Positions 15,650 to 25,546 of a stretch of 64,000 nucleotides of DNA are shown piece by piece (the first letter of the stretch is position 1; each line of letters begins with the position of its first letter). The stretch covers positions 124,001-188,000 of the forward strand of contig CANMVS010000007.1 in NCBI GenBank assembly GCA_947501445.1, written 5' to 3'. A program made the position numbers and the translations under genes. This DNA comes from an uncultured Rhizobiaceae group bacterium. GTDB lineage: Bacteria > Pseudomonadota > Alphaproteobacteria > Rhizobiales > Rhizobiaceae. The notes beneath the pieces were generated by a model. That model did not search any database, had not been told where the DNA came from, and was given only the letters and a program-made list of their open reading frames with translations.

Positions 15650-17280
15650 CCATATCAATCTCCGGCCGCGTCCTGGTCACCGGTGGCGCTGAACACCCCC
15701 ACGCCTTACGCCGATTGCGATCCTGTTTCCCTCAAATCGATTGGGTCGAGGGGACGGGTGACGGCCCTTCGTTGGCTCTAAAGACAGATCCTGCGCGGCC
15801 CGAAGGCAGCTACCGGATCGTTCGGGACGATTTGAACCTGACCCTTACAGGCGGTCCATTTTCGGGTGTCATCTTCGGTGTTGAAGATCTGATTGCGCAG
15901 GGTGGCAGCCATCCGGGCCGCATGTCTTTGCCTCTGGCGGCTATCGACGAAACACCCGGCCTGACCTATCGGACATTCTGGACCTGGGATCATTCAACGA
16001 ACTGGCAGCTTAACCAGATCGGCCAGCAGGAGATTGGTGTCTTCAACCCCCATGGCAAACCACCGGGCGGATTTCTTGCCGATTACGAGCGCTGCATTGA
16101 TTTCTGCTCGCAAAACCGAATATCGGCCATCGTTATCTACGGGTTCCTGAGGGATTCCCACGGCGGTATCGAAGCTGGACAGGAACTGTGTCGCTATGCA
16201 GCGGAGCGCGGCGTCCGTATTATTCCGGGGATTGCGATCGGCAGCTATGGCGGGGTCTATTGGGAAGGGAACTCGCCGTGGAATCTTGCAACATGGCTGA
16301 AAAACAATTCTCAACATGCGGCTACACTGGAAAAGGGCGTTGGCTTTCAGATCGCCGACCTGGCATTTCCGCTGAATTTCCCAAGGTCGGACTATACGTT
16401 GTCTGCCTGCCCGTCGGCGCCGGAGACAATCCGCTGGATGGAGGAGGGCGTCGCGTGGCTGTGCGAGACGTTTGATATCGGTGGGATCAATATTGAAGCA
16501 GGTGATTATGGCGTTTGTGGTTGCGAACGCTGCGCCCTGCGGCGGGACAACCCGGCAGAAGCTGCGCGGCGGGCCGAGACATTTGGTGATTACTGGTCGC
16601 ACACAGACATGGCCGAGAATTTTCCGCGACTCTATGACAGAGCCAAATCGATCAAGCCTGATCTTTGGGTCTATTCTGAAATACAGTGGGACAATATATT
16701 GGACCCGGTGGCCCACGAGGCTCAAAGAAAATTGCCGGAAGGCGGCATTTATCAGCACACAACAAACCGCAGCTACTGGAGCAGGCTAAAGGCTGAGTTG
16801 ACCCGTGATTATGTTGGCACACTGCCAACCCAGCCCAATGTCCTGCGCTGTCAGTTTGCCTGCCAATGGAACGGGGACGAACGTACAGAACGCTACGCCT
16901 TCAATGGACGGACCTTTGCAGACATGGCGGCCCTGTGCCACAAAACAGGCATGGAAGGGCTCACCGTCTGGGGCGAACCTTCGCCCTATTTTGCGACAGT
17001 AGAGCTTTCTTACCTCGCCTATGCACGGTTCTCATGGTCGCCGGGTCTCAGGTGGGATGATTTCCTTGCGCGCGATGCAGCACCGCGGCTTGGCGGGATG
17101 GATGCGGCCCGGGAGTTTGTCTCAATTGCCGAAGAGCTGGATACCCACCAGGTCATGGACCCGGAGCGGCTCAAGGCTCTGCAAACGCGCGCCGCTGCCC
17201 ATCGTTCGGGCGACAATGCAGGTCGGCGCTGGTTGAGTCTGGAGGACCAGATCGCCCGGCGGCTTTATATGGGAGCCTGA
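15646..17280 (+). CDS. Glycoside-hydrolase-like TIM-barrel protein, family not recognised
   Basis: The 544-residue protein lacks a signal peptide. Residues 50-90 (YRIVRDDLNLTLTGG then GVIFGVEDLI) resemble the small alpha/beta domain that precedes the barrel in GH20, GH67 and GH84 enzymes. The rest (about 105-480) looks like a TIM barrel with acidic candidates in INIEAGDYGVCGCERC (281-296) and YSEIQWDN. The CxCxxC cluster could bind metal. I cannot assign a CAZy family. The ATGA overlap with the creatininase gene implies the two act on the same compound, perhaps a glycoside that also carries an amide. Function is inference. Confidence 0.6.
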   Translation: MTISISGRVLVTGGAEHPHALRRLRSCFPQIDWVEGTGDGPSLALKTDPARPEGSYRIVRDDLNLTLTGGPFSGVIFGVEDLIAQGGSHPGRMSLPLAAIDETPGLTYRTFWTWDHSTNWQLNQIGQQEIGVFNPHGKPPGGFLADYERCIDFCSQNRISAIVIYGFLRDSHGGIEAGQELCRYAAERGVRIIPGIAIGSYGGVYWEGNSPWNLATWLKNNSQHAATLEKGVGFQIADLAFPLNFPRSDYTLSACPSAPETIRWMEEGVAWLCETFDIGGINIEAGDYGVCGCERCALRRDNPAEAARRAETFGDYWSHTDMAENFPRLYDRAKSIKPDLWVYSEIQWDNILDPVAHEAQRKLPEGGIYQHTTNRSYWSRLKAELTRDYVGTLPTQPNVLRCQFACQWNGDERTERYAFNGRTFADMAALCHKTGMEGLTVWGEPSPYFATVELSYLAYARFSWSPGLRWDDFLARDAAPRLGGMDAAREFVSIAEELDTHQVMDPERLKALQTRAAAHRSGDNAGRRWLSLEDQIARRLYMGA

Positions 17281-17355
17281 AACGCATCCGGAGCCCGGTT
17301 TTGCGGACACTTTGACCGGGTGTTCATGAACGCACAACAACATCAGCGGCCGACT

Positions 17356-18282
17356 TCATTTTCGCATCATTGCAGTGACTTCCTCGCGTGATGGCATGGC
17401 AGGAGCTGTTCCGGCACGGGTGACTGAAATTGAAGCTGTTGCACAGCCAAAACGAACCGCCTCAACAGGATCCATGCCTTCAGCCAGTCCAACGGCAAGG
17501 CCGCCGTTGAAAGCGTCTCCGGCACCGGTTGTTTCGACAACTTTTCCGGCATTATAGGCTGGAATGTGTTCCGAGCGGCCAGCCGTGTGCAATAGCGCAC
17601 CCTGTTCACCCAACGTAATGATTGCATATTCGACACCCTTGGCCAGCAATACGTCCGCTGCTGCCCGTGCTTCGTCAATCGTGGTGACGGGCAGACCGGT
17701 GATGTCTGCCGTTTCAGTCTCATTGGGCGTGACATAACTGCAAAGTGCATAAAATGCATCATCCAGCGGAGCCGCAGGCGCAGGGTTGAGGATGGTGGTT
17801 GCGCCGCCATCGCGTGCCATCTGAAGTGCATGGCGCGCAACGTCAAAAGGCTGCTCCAGTTGCGTCACAAAAACTGCTGACCCGCCTATCAGGACCGCCT
17901 GTGCGTCAATGTCGGCGCGCGCGATGTCATTGGCTGCACCCGGGCATACAATGATTGCATTGTCGCCGGAGGCTTCTTCGACAAAAATATAGGCTGCTCC
18001 GGTATAATTGTCTGTTACCTGTGTCACCGCAGGCTTAACCCCGGTTTCGGCCCAGGTTTTGAGTGCGAGGTCGCCAAAGGCATCCTTACCCAAACGGGTG
18101 ATCATGGTCACGTCGCCGCCGAGGCGTGCAGCCGCAACCGCCTGATTGGAGCCTTTGCCGCCCGGACCAAGTGCAAAGGAATTGCCAAGGATCGTTTCAC
18201 CCATCTGTGGCGCGCGGTCCGCACGGTAGGATGTATCTGCAACAAATGCACCAAGGACGACAATTGAATTGCGAGCGCTCAT
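17356..18282 (-). CDS. rbsK: Ribokinase (PfkB family)
   Basis: A 308-residue PfkB carbohydrate kinase with both signatures: GGKGSNQAVAAARLGG near the N-terminus and TTGAGDAFNGGLA with the catalytic Asp near the C-terminus. Ribokinase phosphorylates ribose or a related sugar at O5 with ATP. The start at ATG 18282 has GGAGCGTGAG upstream; an earlier codon at 18354 would overlap the FucU gene. It lies 4 bases after the FucU/RbsD-like gene, in the order ABC ATPase, FucU, RbsK on the reverse strand. Another nucleoside or ketose kinase activity is possible. Confidence 0.9.
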   Translation of the reverse strand: MSARNSIVVLGAFVADTSYRADRAPQMGETILGNSFALGPGGKGSNQAVAAARLGGDVTMITRLGKDAFGDLALKTWAETGVKPAVTQVTDNYTGAAYIFVEEASGDNAIIVCPGAANDIARADIDAQAVLIGGSAVFVTQLEQPFDVARHALQMARDGGATTILNPAPAAPLDDAFYALCSYVTPNETETADITGLPVTTIDEARAAADVLLAKGVEYAIITLGEQGALLHTAGRSEHIPAYNAGKVVETTGAGDAFNGGLAVGLAEGMDPVEAVRFGCATASISVTRAGTAPAMPSREEVTAMMRK

Positions 18283-18286
18283 GGTC

Positions 18287-18742
18287 TCACGCTCCTTCGT
18301 CTGGCGGGATGACGCCTTTGCGGAATGCAAAACACCCGTAGAACCGGCGCTCATGGGTCTGGATCACGGCATAGGCATTCTTGGCTCTTTCGTAAAAAGC
18401 ATAACGCTCAATGGAGATCATCGGCCAGGATTTGCCCTCTGCAGCGTCGATTTTTTCCTGGACTTCCCGCTGGACCTCCAGGACTTCATCAGGGGAACCA
18501 ACAACTTCCATACGCGCTGCCGCATCATCGACAAATGTGTCCAGTGGATAGACCGAAAGCACCGCTTCAACGACCTCGGCGGCTGATCGGTCAATGCGCA
18601 GGAGCTCGCCCAGTTGCGTTTGAGCCGCAACAGAATCTGCGGGGAAATTGGTATCCACAATGATCAGATCATCGCCGTGTCCCATCGCACGCAACGCATA
18701 GAGCACGTCGGCATTCAATAGCGGGTCTATTCCCTTAAGCAT
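18287..18742 (-). CDS. RbsD/FucU-family sugar mutarotase
   Basis: The 151-residue protein belongs to the RbsD/FucU fold: LKGIDPLLNADVLYALRAMG with the usual N-terminal catalytic region (here Asp and Asn rather than the His of RbsD, more FucU-like) and the ending FYGCFAFRKGVI. It interconverts anomers of a sugar for the downstream kinase. Tight coupling to the ribokinase gene supports a common pentose or deoxyhexose substrate. Confidence 0.88.
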   Translation of the reverse strand: MLKGIDPLLNADVLYALRAMGHGDDLIIVDTNFPADSVAAQTQLGELLRIDRSAAEVVEAVLSVYPLDTFVDDAAARMEVVGSPDEVLEVQREVQEKIDAAEGKSWPMISIERYAFYERAKNAYAVIQTHERRFYGCFAFRKGVIPPDEGA

Positions 18743-18826
18743 GGTTGTCTCCTTCGCCGCCTGTGCAGCCTTTCCAATAGGTCCGTTTCAAAGATCGGTC
18801 CGGTATCTGTGATTTCCGGGTTCTTG

Positions 18827-19894
18827 TCATTTGCTGTCGATGCGCATGCCGCTTTCGGGATCGAACAAATGCACCTTGTCGCCAGCCGGGCGAAGATAGA
18901 TCATTTGTCCCGGCGTGAAATCATGGCGTTCGCGGAAAACAACAACACCGCTTTCACCGCCAATGCGTATGAAGACCATAATTTCCGGCCCGGTTGGTTC
19001 AATGACAGAAACCGTTGCACTGATACCGGTTTCGGCCAGATCAAGATGTTCCGGGCGAATGCCGAAAATGACCGATTTGCCGTCTTCAACGTCAGGAACG
19101 AATGTGAGTTCCTGACGATCACCGGCAGTTGACACGAAGCAATTGTCTGACGCGTCGTAGTGGCCATTGATCAGGTTCATTGCTGGTGAGCCAATAAATG
19201 TGGCTACGAATAGATTGCGTGGATTGTCATAAAGATCAAGCGGGGTGCCCACTTGTTCGACATTGCCGTCATTCATCACAACAATGCGGTCTGCCATGGT
19301 CATGGCCTCGACCTGATCATGGGTAACAAAAATTGTTGTCGTTTGCAGGCGCTGATGCAGCTCCTTGATTTCAGTGCGCATTTGAACACGCAATTTGGCA
19401 TCCAGATTGGACAGCGGTTCATCAAACAAAAACACCTGAGGATCACGCACAATGGCACGGCCCATGGCAACACGCTGGCGCTGACCGCCCGACAATTGCC
19501 GCGGGTAGCGTTTCAAAAATGGCGTCAGACCAAGAATGTCGGCGGCATCGTCCAGCCGCTGTTGAATGATCTTGGGATCCATCTTCTGCATGCGCAGGGC
19601 AAAGGCCATATTGGCGGCAACGGTTTTATGGGGATAAAGCGCGTAGCTTTGAAAAACCATGGCGATATCACGGTCCTTGGGCGGCACATTGTTGACGACT
19701 TTATCACCAATGGAAACCGTTCCGCCGGTAATGCTCTCAAGACCGGCTGTCATGCGCAGGAGCGTGGATTTACCGCAACCCGAGGGGCCAACAAGGACGA
19801 CAAACTCTCCATCTTCTATCGCAATGTCGATGCCGTGCAGCACCTCCACATCGCCGTAGGATTTGCACACATTATCAATCGCTACTCGCGCCAT
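18827..19894 (-). CDS. ABC transporter ATP-binding protein, CUT1 (UgpC/MalK type)
   Basis: A 355-residue ATPase with Walker A GPSGCGKSTLL, signature LSGGQRQRVAMGRAI, Walker B VFLFDEPLSNLDA and a C-terminal TOBE/regulatory domain, as in MalK and UgpC. It powers a carbohydrate importer. Its partners are the binding protein and two permeases encoded divergently at 20193-24035. The same transcript continues into FucU and ribokinase. Confidence 0.95.
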   Translation of the reverse strand: MARVAIDNVCKSYGDVEVLHGIDIAIEDGEFVVLVGPSGCGKSTLLRMTAGLESITGGTVSIGDKVVNNVPPKDRDIAMVFQSYALYPHKTVAANMAFALRMQKMDPKIIQQRLDDAADILGLTPFLKRYPRQLSGGQRQRVAMGRAIVRDPQVFLFDEPLSNLDAKLRVQMRTEIKELHQRLQTTTIFVTHDQVEAMTMADRIVVMNDGNVEQVGTPLDLYDNPRNLFVATFIGSPAMNLINGHYDASDNCFVSTAGDRQELTFVPDVEDGKSVIFGIRPEHLDLAETGISATVSVIEPTGPEIMVFIRIGGESGVVVFRERHDFTPGQMIYLRPAGDKVHLFDPESGMRIDSK

Positions 19895-19977
19895 TTTTGC
19901 CCCAGACTCCCCGCATGATATTGTTGAAACCGTATCTTCTGGTTAGGCATCTGTCCATTCATCTTATTGGCGACATT

Positions 19978-20002
19978 CAACAAATCGCATATGTGTTTGT
20001 TG
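19978..20002. promoter_or_regulatory. Inverted repeat in the divergent promoter of the CUT1 transporter
   Basis: CAACAAA (19978-19984) and TTTGTTG (19996-20002) form perfect 7-base arms around an 11-base spacer. A TTGACA hexamer overlaps the right arm and points to the binding-protein gene. The 298-base gap otherwise holds nothing recognisable. The regulator is not obvious, since no LacI protein is in the window. Confidence 0.5.
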
Positions 20003-20192
20003 ACAGTTTCGTTTTTTTCTCACTACACTTCGTGTCTGCTCATCACGGTACTGCGCTTCGAATGTGCGTCGGAAACGGATAGTTGTTTTTGATCGCACCA
20101 CCCGGAATACAGTGGTTTTGAATGAATGAGTGTTGCGTTGGGGGGCGTTTCTTTCGCGCCGGATAACCGCGTTGAATCCAGGGAGGATTGAA

Positions 20193-21863
20193 ATGAAACT
20201 AGGTGTTTATGATAAATTAATGGAAATGCAGGCAAGCCGCAGAGGTGTGCTGAAAGGCGCTGCAGGTGCTGCTGCTGCATTGAGTGCTTCAACCGTGTTG
20301 TCTGGTATTCCCACCAGCGCATTTGCGCAGGATGATCTGCGCGCCGCTATATTGAAAATTCCAGGCGTTGGTGCCGGATCACCAACGGATGCCGATTGGC
20401 AGAAGGTCGGCGAAATGTGCCTGGGCGCCACCAAGGCAAATGTTGCCGAAGGTGAATTTGCCGGGGTTGAACTGACCTTCATGGGGCTGAACAATCAGAA
20501 CCTGCATAATTTTCTCTTCCGTGGGTTCCTGAAGCCGTGGGAAGCCTATACCGGTGCCAAGATCAACTGGATTGACCTGGCGCAGGCCGACTACAATGCC
20601 CGTTTGCAACAGGCGATTGCCACCGGAACCGTTGATTTTGACATTGCTGAAATGGGTGCACCATTTGAGGGCGATGTTTGCGGCAAGGGTCTGGCATCTG
20701 AAATGCCTGACTGGGTCAAAGATCAGATCGAAATGGATGATTATGTTGGCTATCTGAAGGCGCCCGTCGGCACCTGGGCCGGCAAAACCTATCGTGTATC
20801 CATTGATGGTGATTGCCACAATTTCAACTATCGCACCGACTATTTTGCCAATGAGGATTTTGCCAAGGCTTGGAAGGATGCAGGCAATACCACTGAGTGG
20901 GCACCACCGGCCACCTGGCAGGAAGTGCAGGCTCAAACCAAGTTCCTCAAAGGCAAGACAGATCCGCTCTCGGGCCTGTCGGCTCACGGATATCTTGACC
21001 CTCTCAAAGGCTGGGGCGGCTTCGGTTTCTATTTCCTCGGATCACGTGCCACAGCCTATGCCAAACATCCCGATGATCCCGCGTGGCTGTTTGATGCAGA
21101 TACCATGAAACCACGCATCAACAACCCGGCCTGGGTACGTGCTATTCAGGACGTGCTGGATGTGATGCCGGATCAGCCGGCCGACCAGATCAATGCGGAC
21201 CCCGGCACCACCGGCTTCCAGCAGTTCCTGGCCGGAACCGGCTCGATGCTTTCCTGGTGGGGTGACATCGGCTCCAGTGCCAAGACATCCGATACGTCGG
21301 TTGTTGGCGATGTGGTTGGTTTTTCCATTCTGCCAGGCTCGGACGATGTCTGGAACCACAAGGAAAACAAATGGGAAACGCTTGCTGAAGGTCCCAATCA
21401 CGCGCCCAACATGGCCTATATCGGCTGGGGCGTTTATGTGATGGCCCGGGTGGACAGTGACGAAAAGAAGAAGAAGGCCGCATGGTCTGCAGCCGCTCAC
21501 CTGGGTGGCAAGGATCTGTCTCTGTGGTGTTCAGCCTATCCATCGGGTTTCCAGCCTTATCGCCAGTCCCATTTCAATATCCAGGAGTGGACGGAAGCCG
21601 GCTATGAAGAAGCCTTCATCAAGGACTACCTGGCATCGGAGGCTGATTCCTACAACCATCCGAATGCAGCCATTGAACCGCGTATTCCGGGTATCTTCCA
21701 ATATTACTCGGTGGCTGAAGATGAGCTGGCTAAGATTTATGCCGGCCAATATGCTTCTGCACAGGAGGGTGCCGATGCAATCGCGGTTGCCTGGGAGAAA
21801 ATTACCGATCAGATTGGCCGAGACAGCCAGATTGAGCTCTACAAGGCATCACTTGGCATGTAG
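20193..21863 (+). CDS. ABC transporter substrate-binding protein (CUT1 family 1, Tat-type signal)
   Basis: A 556-residue solute receptor, longer than the usual 400-450. The N-terminus has a twin-arginine-type signal (SRRGVLKGAAGAAAALSAS) with cleavage near TSAFAQ. The body has typical extracellular solute-binding family 1 features (EGVELTF-like opening, YGLSRF-free, many aromatic residues, WGDIGSSAKTSDTS). It captures a carbohydrate in the periplasm for the permeases downstream. GGGAGGA precedes the ATG at 20193. The gene is followed by a hairpin at 21896-21926 before the first permease. Confidence 0.9.
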   Translation: MKLGVYDKLMEMQASRRGVLKGAAGAAAALSASTVLSGIPTSAFAQDDLRAAILKIPGVGAGSPTDADWQKVGEMCLGATKANVAEGEFAGVELTFMGLNNQNLHNFLFRGFLKPWEAYTGAKINWIDLAQADYNARLQQAIATGTVDFDIAEMGAPFEGDVCGKGLASEMPDWVKDQIEMDDYVGYLKAPVGTWAGKTYRVSIDGDCHNFNYRTDYFANEDFAKAWKDAGNTTEWAPPATWQEVQAQTKFLKGKTDPLSGLSAHGYLDPLKGWGGFGFYFLGSRATAYAKHPDDPAWLFDADTMKPRINNPAWVRAIQDVLDVMPDQPADQINADPGTTGFQQFLAGTGSMLSWWGDIGSSAKTSDTSVVGDVVGFSILPGSDDVWNHKENKWETLAEGPNHAPNMAYIGWGVYVMARVDSDEKKKKAAWSAAAHLGGKDLSLWCSAYPSGFQPYRQSHFNIQEWTEAGYEEAFIKDYLASEADSYNHPNAAIEPRIPGIFQYYSVAEDELAKIYAGQYASAQEGADAIAVAWEKITDQIGRDSQIELYKASLGM

Positions 21864-21895
21864 CCCGACGGCGTAGAACGCCGATTGAACAGATT

Positions 21896-21926
21896 CGACC
21901 CCGGCAACAGACAATGTTCGGGGTCG
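21896..21926 (+). terminator. Intercistronic hairpin after the CUT1 binding-protein gene
   Basis: CGACCCCG (21896-21903) pairs perfectly with CGGGGTCG (21919-21926). There is no T-run. It is placed like the malE-malF hairpin and probably lowers permease expression relative to the receptor. Confidence 0.7.
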
Positions 21927-21988
21927 GAATTCACGTTTTCCCGCTTTAACCCGGCCAATGGGCATGAGCAATTGGATATTCCTGCACA

Positions 21989-23107
21989 ATGAGCACGGCT
22001 GACGGCGATCTTCTTCATACAGTCAATGTCGATACGATTTCAGCAAGCCGTATCCGGCTGGGGCGCACCCTGTTGTGGGCATCGGTTGCCCTGATGTTTT
22101 TGACTTTTGGCGTGCAGGCACTTTTTGAGACAGGGGTTACGCCTTTTGGTTTTGACACCTGGCGACCCGTTCTGTTTACCTATTGTCTTTGGGCCTTTGC
22201 GCTGTGCATGTCACGGGTGATGATTTATGGCGAACAGGGCAAGAAGGCACTATTTGTGCTACCAGCCGTTCTGTTTGTGCTGTCCATGGTGGTTTTCCCG
22301 CTTGTGTTCGGATTGTGGATCTCCTTTTCCGACTGGAACCTGTCATCGCTGACTGGCCGTAAGTTCAACGGACTGGATAATTTCCGACAAATGCTGAGCG
22401 ACCCGTTCTATTGGAATGCGCTCTATAATATGCTGATTTATGTGGCGGCAATCATTGTTGAATATGCCATTGCTTTCGGTCTGGCGCTTCTGCTGAACGC
22501 CGACATACGAGCGCGTAAATTCTGGCGGGTCACCTTTTTGTTGCCGTTGATGCTGTCACCCGTTGCTGTGAGCTGGATGGTTGGCAAATCGATGCTGGAA
22601 ATACGGTTTGGCCCCCTGTCACGATTTGCAAAATGGCTGGGTTGGGAACAACCTTCCTTTTTCGGGTCGCCGGAGATTGCCAAACTCACCATCATGATCA
22701 TGGATGCCTGGACCTTTATTCCATTCATGATGATCATGCTTCTGGCCGGTCTGCAGGCCATGCCGAAAGAGGTGCTTGAGGCCGCCGAGGTTGATGGCGC
22801 GTCGCGATGGCAGCGGTTTTGGGAAGTGACCTTTCCACTGATGCTGCCGGTGTCGATTACTGCGGTGATGATCCGCATCATATTCAAACTGAAACTGGCT
22901 GACATCATCATCAATGTGACCTCGGGCGGGCCGGGTGGCGCAACGGATTCGGTGACCAGTTTCATATTCCGCGAGTATCGCGATCGATCCAATGTGGGTT
23001 ATGGCACCTTGCTGGCCATGGTCTATCTCGTGCTGATTGTCATTTTCATGACCGTGTTGTTGAAGATCGCCGACTGGCTGGTGCGCCGGGCGACGGGGGC
23101 GAGGTAA
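21989..23107 (+). CDS. ABC sugar permease, CUT1 MalF-like
   Basis: A 372-residue membrane protein with several hydrophobic segments and the EAA loop EVLEAAEVDGASRWQRFWEV that contacts the ATPase. Two additional N-terminal hydrophobic segments (about residues 25-85) precede the common permease core. It forms the translocation channel with the next gene product, 4 bases downstream. Confidence 0.93.
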   Translation: MSTADGDLLHTVNVDTISASRIRLGRTLLWASVALMFLTFGVQALFETGVTPFGFDTWRPVLFTYCLWAFALCMSRVMIYGEQGKKALFVLPAVLFVLSMVVFPLVFGLWISFSDWNLSSLTGRKFNGLDNFRQMLSDPFYWNALYNMLIYVAAIIVEYAIAFGLALLLNADIRARKFWRVTFLLPLMLSPVAVSWMVGKSMLEIRFGPLSRFAKWLGWEQPSFFGSPEIAKLTIMIMDAWTFIPFMMIMLLAGLQAMPKEVLEAAEVDGASRWQRFWEVTFPLMLPVSITAVMIRIIFKLKLADIIINVTSGGPGGATDSVTSFIFREYRDRSNVGYGTLLAMVYLVLIVIFMTVLLKIADWLVRRATGAR

Positions 23108-23111
23108 ACCA

Positions 23112-24035
23112 ATGGCGATGACAGCAACAGCGCACGGATCCGATGACTATGACCGGCGGCAACGCCTGCGCTGGTGGACCATGCGCATTGTCGTCTATGC
23201 GCTGCTGATTGCCTGGGCGGTGATCTGCATTTTTCCGATTTACTGGACCCTGACTACGTCCTTCAAAATTGCCCCGGATGTGATGAAGGGCAATCTGGTG
23301 CCGTGGTATGATTATGTGCCCAAATGGCTGGGATGGCGCTCGCTTGGCCTCTCACCCGATACGATATTTTCCACCTCGACGGTGCGTGAGGAATTCACCA
23401 AACGGTTCTTCAACAGCGTCATCATTTCCACGGCAGCCTCGGCACTGGCGGTCATTTTGGGATCGCTCGCGGCCTATGGGCTCAGCCGGTTTTCTTTCCG
23501 CTTTGGCTTCATGAGAAATTCCGACATATCGTTTTTCTTCCTGTCGCAGCTCATCCTGCCACCCGTTGTACTCGCACTGCCCTTTCTGGTCCTTTACAAG
23601 GAACTGGCGCTGCTCGATACGCGCATTGGCATGATTGCCATCTATACGCTGATGGTTTTGCCTATTGTAATCTGGATCATGAAAGATCAATTCGCAGCCG
23701 TGCCGGTAGAGCTGGAAGAGGCGGCGCTGGTGGATGGCCTGTCCATCTGGGGCGCCTTTTTGCGCATCATCGTGCCACTGGTTCTGCCGGGCATGGTGGC
23801 CGCATTTATCCTGTCGCTGGTTTTGTGCTGGAACGAATATTTCTTTGCAGCCTTGCTGACCAGCACCGATGCCAAGACCCTGCCGGTGATGATTGCCAGC
23901 CAGACGGGCAGCCAGGGCATCAACTGGTGGTCAATGGCCGCACTGTCGGCGGCCGGAATACTGCCCCTGATCTTTATCGGCGTGCTGCTGGAAAAACACA
24001 TCGTCAAGGGAATGACAGCGGGCGCTGTGAAATAA
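23112..24035 (+). CDS. ABC sugar permease, CUT1 MalG-like
   Basis: The 307-residue permease has six predicted membrane helices and the EAA loop VELEEAALVDGLSIWGAFLR. It is the second channel subunit of the carbohydrate importer. It ends convergent with the FGGY kinase gene, 14 bases away. Confidence 0.93.
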   Translation: MAMTATAHGSDDYDRRQRLRWWTMRIVVYALLIAWAVICIFPIYWTLTTSFKIAPDVMKGNLVPWYDYVPKWLGWRSLGLSPDTIFSTSTVREEFTKRFFNSVIISTAASALAVILGSLAAYGLSRFSFRFGFMRNSDISFFFLSQLILPPVVLALPFLVLYKELALLDTRIGMIAIYTLMVLPIVIWIMKDQFAAVPVELEEAALVDGLSIWGAFLRIIVPLVLPGMVAAFILSLVLCWNEYFFAALLTSTDAKTLPVMIASQTGSQGINWWSMAALSAAGILPLIFIGVLLEKHIVKGMTAGAVK

Positions 24036-24049
24036 ACAGAGGCTGGTAT

Positions 24050-25546
24050 TCACCCGTCCAGTCTGACCATCAGATCACGGGTCTGCTCATACAGGCTTTT
24101 GAACACGTCATAGTGCCTGTTATAAATCTCGCCAGTGCGCAGATCAGGTTCAATCGTACCGGCACGCGGGTTCCAGGCTTCTAGATCCCCAAGAGCCACG
24201 TCACCGACGGCCAGCGCGCCCAAAAAAGCATCACCATAGGACGCGCCCATTGTTTTTTGCCGCAATATCTGCGGCATGCCACAGACATCGGAAGTGGCCT
24301 GCGACCAGAGTGTGTTCTTTGTGCCACCACCAACAGCATAGAGTGCCTGTGGTGGTTTGCCGACGTCACGAAAGGTGTCAATCACATGGGCTGTGCCAAA
24401 CGCGATACCCTCAAGCAGGGCGCGGTAGATATCACCACGGTTATGACTGAGATTCATGCCAAACAGCATGCCCTTGGCATGGGGATCATGTATGGGCGTT
24501 CGTTCGCCGGAAAAATAGGGCAGCATCACCAGGCCTTTTGCACCCGGCGGTGATGCCATCGCTTCACCAGCCAGCACACCAAAGGCCTCCTCGCGGGATA
24601 GTTCGCGGGCAAATTGATCGCGGAACCAATGTGTCAGCGTACCACTGGTCGCAAGCCCGGCCATCGAAGTGTGCTGGCCTTCAAACAGCCAGGGTGCATA
24701 CCACAATCTGGAATCGGAAACACGCTCGTGTGTCGGCATGATAATGAAGATGGTTGACCCATACATCATCATCATTTCACCCGGCGACAGCACACCCACA
24801 CTGATGGCTTCGGCTGCGGCATCAATTGTACCGGTGATGACCGGGGTACCGGCTGCCAGACCCGTTTGGGCCGCAGCCTTGCTGGTCACTGAGCCAACAA
24901 TTTCGGTTGACCAATGAATGTCCGGCAGACGATCCGGTTCTATGATTGTATCGGTCAGTGCCGTGCTCCAGCCGTTGTTGCTGACACGGTAAAGCGGACT
25001 GAAATTCGCGGCGGTATAGTGATCAATCACGCAGCAATCGGTAAGTTTTTGCATGATGTAGGTTGTGGACGTGTGGATCTTGTGGGTTTTTGCAAACAGA
25101 TCCGGGTGCCGGTTTTTCAACCATAAAATTTTAGGCCCGATGGACTGGGATGTCAGGGCATTGCCGCATTGTTCAAGCAGAACATCTTCGCCGATCAGTG
25201 CGGTCAGATGATCCACCTCGGCGGCTGCGCGGTTGTCGACCCCATAGAGCACACCGTTCATCAGCGGGCGCCCCTGTTGGTCCACCGGCAGCATACAGGG
25301 ACCTATCGCACTGCAGGCGACCGAGCGGACAGCTTTTGGGTCGATGCGACTGTCAAGCAGAAGCCTGTTTGACAGGTAAACAAAATCACCCCACCAGTCT
25401 TCATCCGGATTATGCTCTGCCCAACCGGGGCGGGGCACCTGCATTTCATGGCCGCGCGCGGCCTGTGCCACAATGTGACCATCGGCATCCACCAGAACGC
25501 CCTTTGATTCAAATGTGCCGATATCAATGCCGAGGTAATAGCTCAT
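24050..25546 (-). CDS. FGGY-family carbohydrate kinase (xylulokinase-like)
   Basis: A 498-residue, two-domain kinase. The phosphate-1 motif is YYLGIDIGTFESKGVLVD, and the C-terminal adenosine motif region contains YAVGGGTKNTLWSQATSDV. Length and motifs match xylulose/ribulose-type FGGY kinases. It would phosphorylate the imported sugar or its ketose derivative. Its stop-start relation with the M42 peptidase gene upstream (4-base overlap) makes the order SgcQ-like, SgcX-like, kinase. Confidence 0.9.
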   Translation of the reverse strand: MSYYLGIDIGTFESKGVLVDADGHIVAQAARGHEMQVPRPGWAEHNPDEDWWGDFVYLSNRLLLDSRIDPKAVRSVACSAIGPCMLPVDQQGRPLMNGVLYGVDNRAAAEVDHLTALIGEDVLLEQCGNALTSQSIGPKILWLKNRHPDLFAKTHKIHTSTTYIMQKLTDCCVIDHYTAANFSPLYRVSNNGWSTALTDTIIEPDRLPDIHWSTEIVGSVTSKAAAQTGLAAGTPVITGTIDAAAEAISVGVLSPGEMMMMYGSTIFIIMPTHERVSDSRLWYAPWLFEGQHTSMAGLATSGTLTHWFRDQFARELSREEAFGVLAGEAMASPPGAKGLVMLPYFSGERTPIHDPHAKGMLFGMNLSHNRGDIYRALLEGIAFGTAHVIDTFRDVGKPPQALYAVGGGTKNTLWSQATSDVCGMPQILRQKTMGASYGDAFLGALAVGDVALGDLEAWNPRAGTIEPDLRTGEIYNRHYDVFKSLYEQTRDLMVRLDG

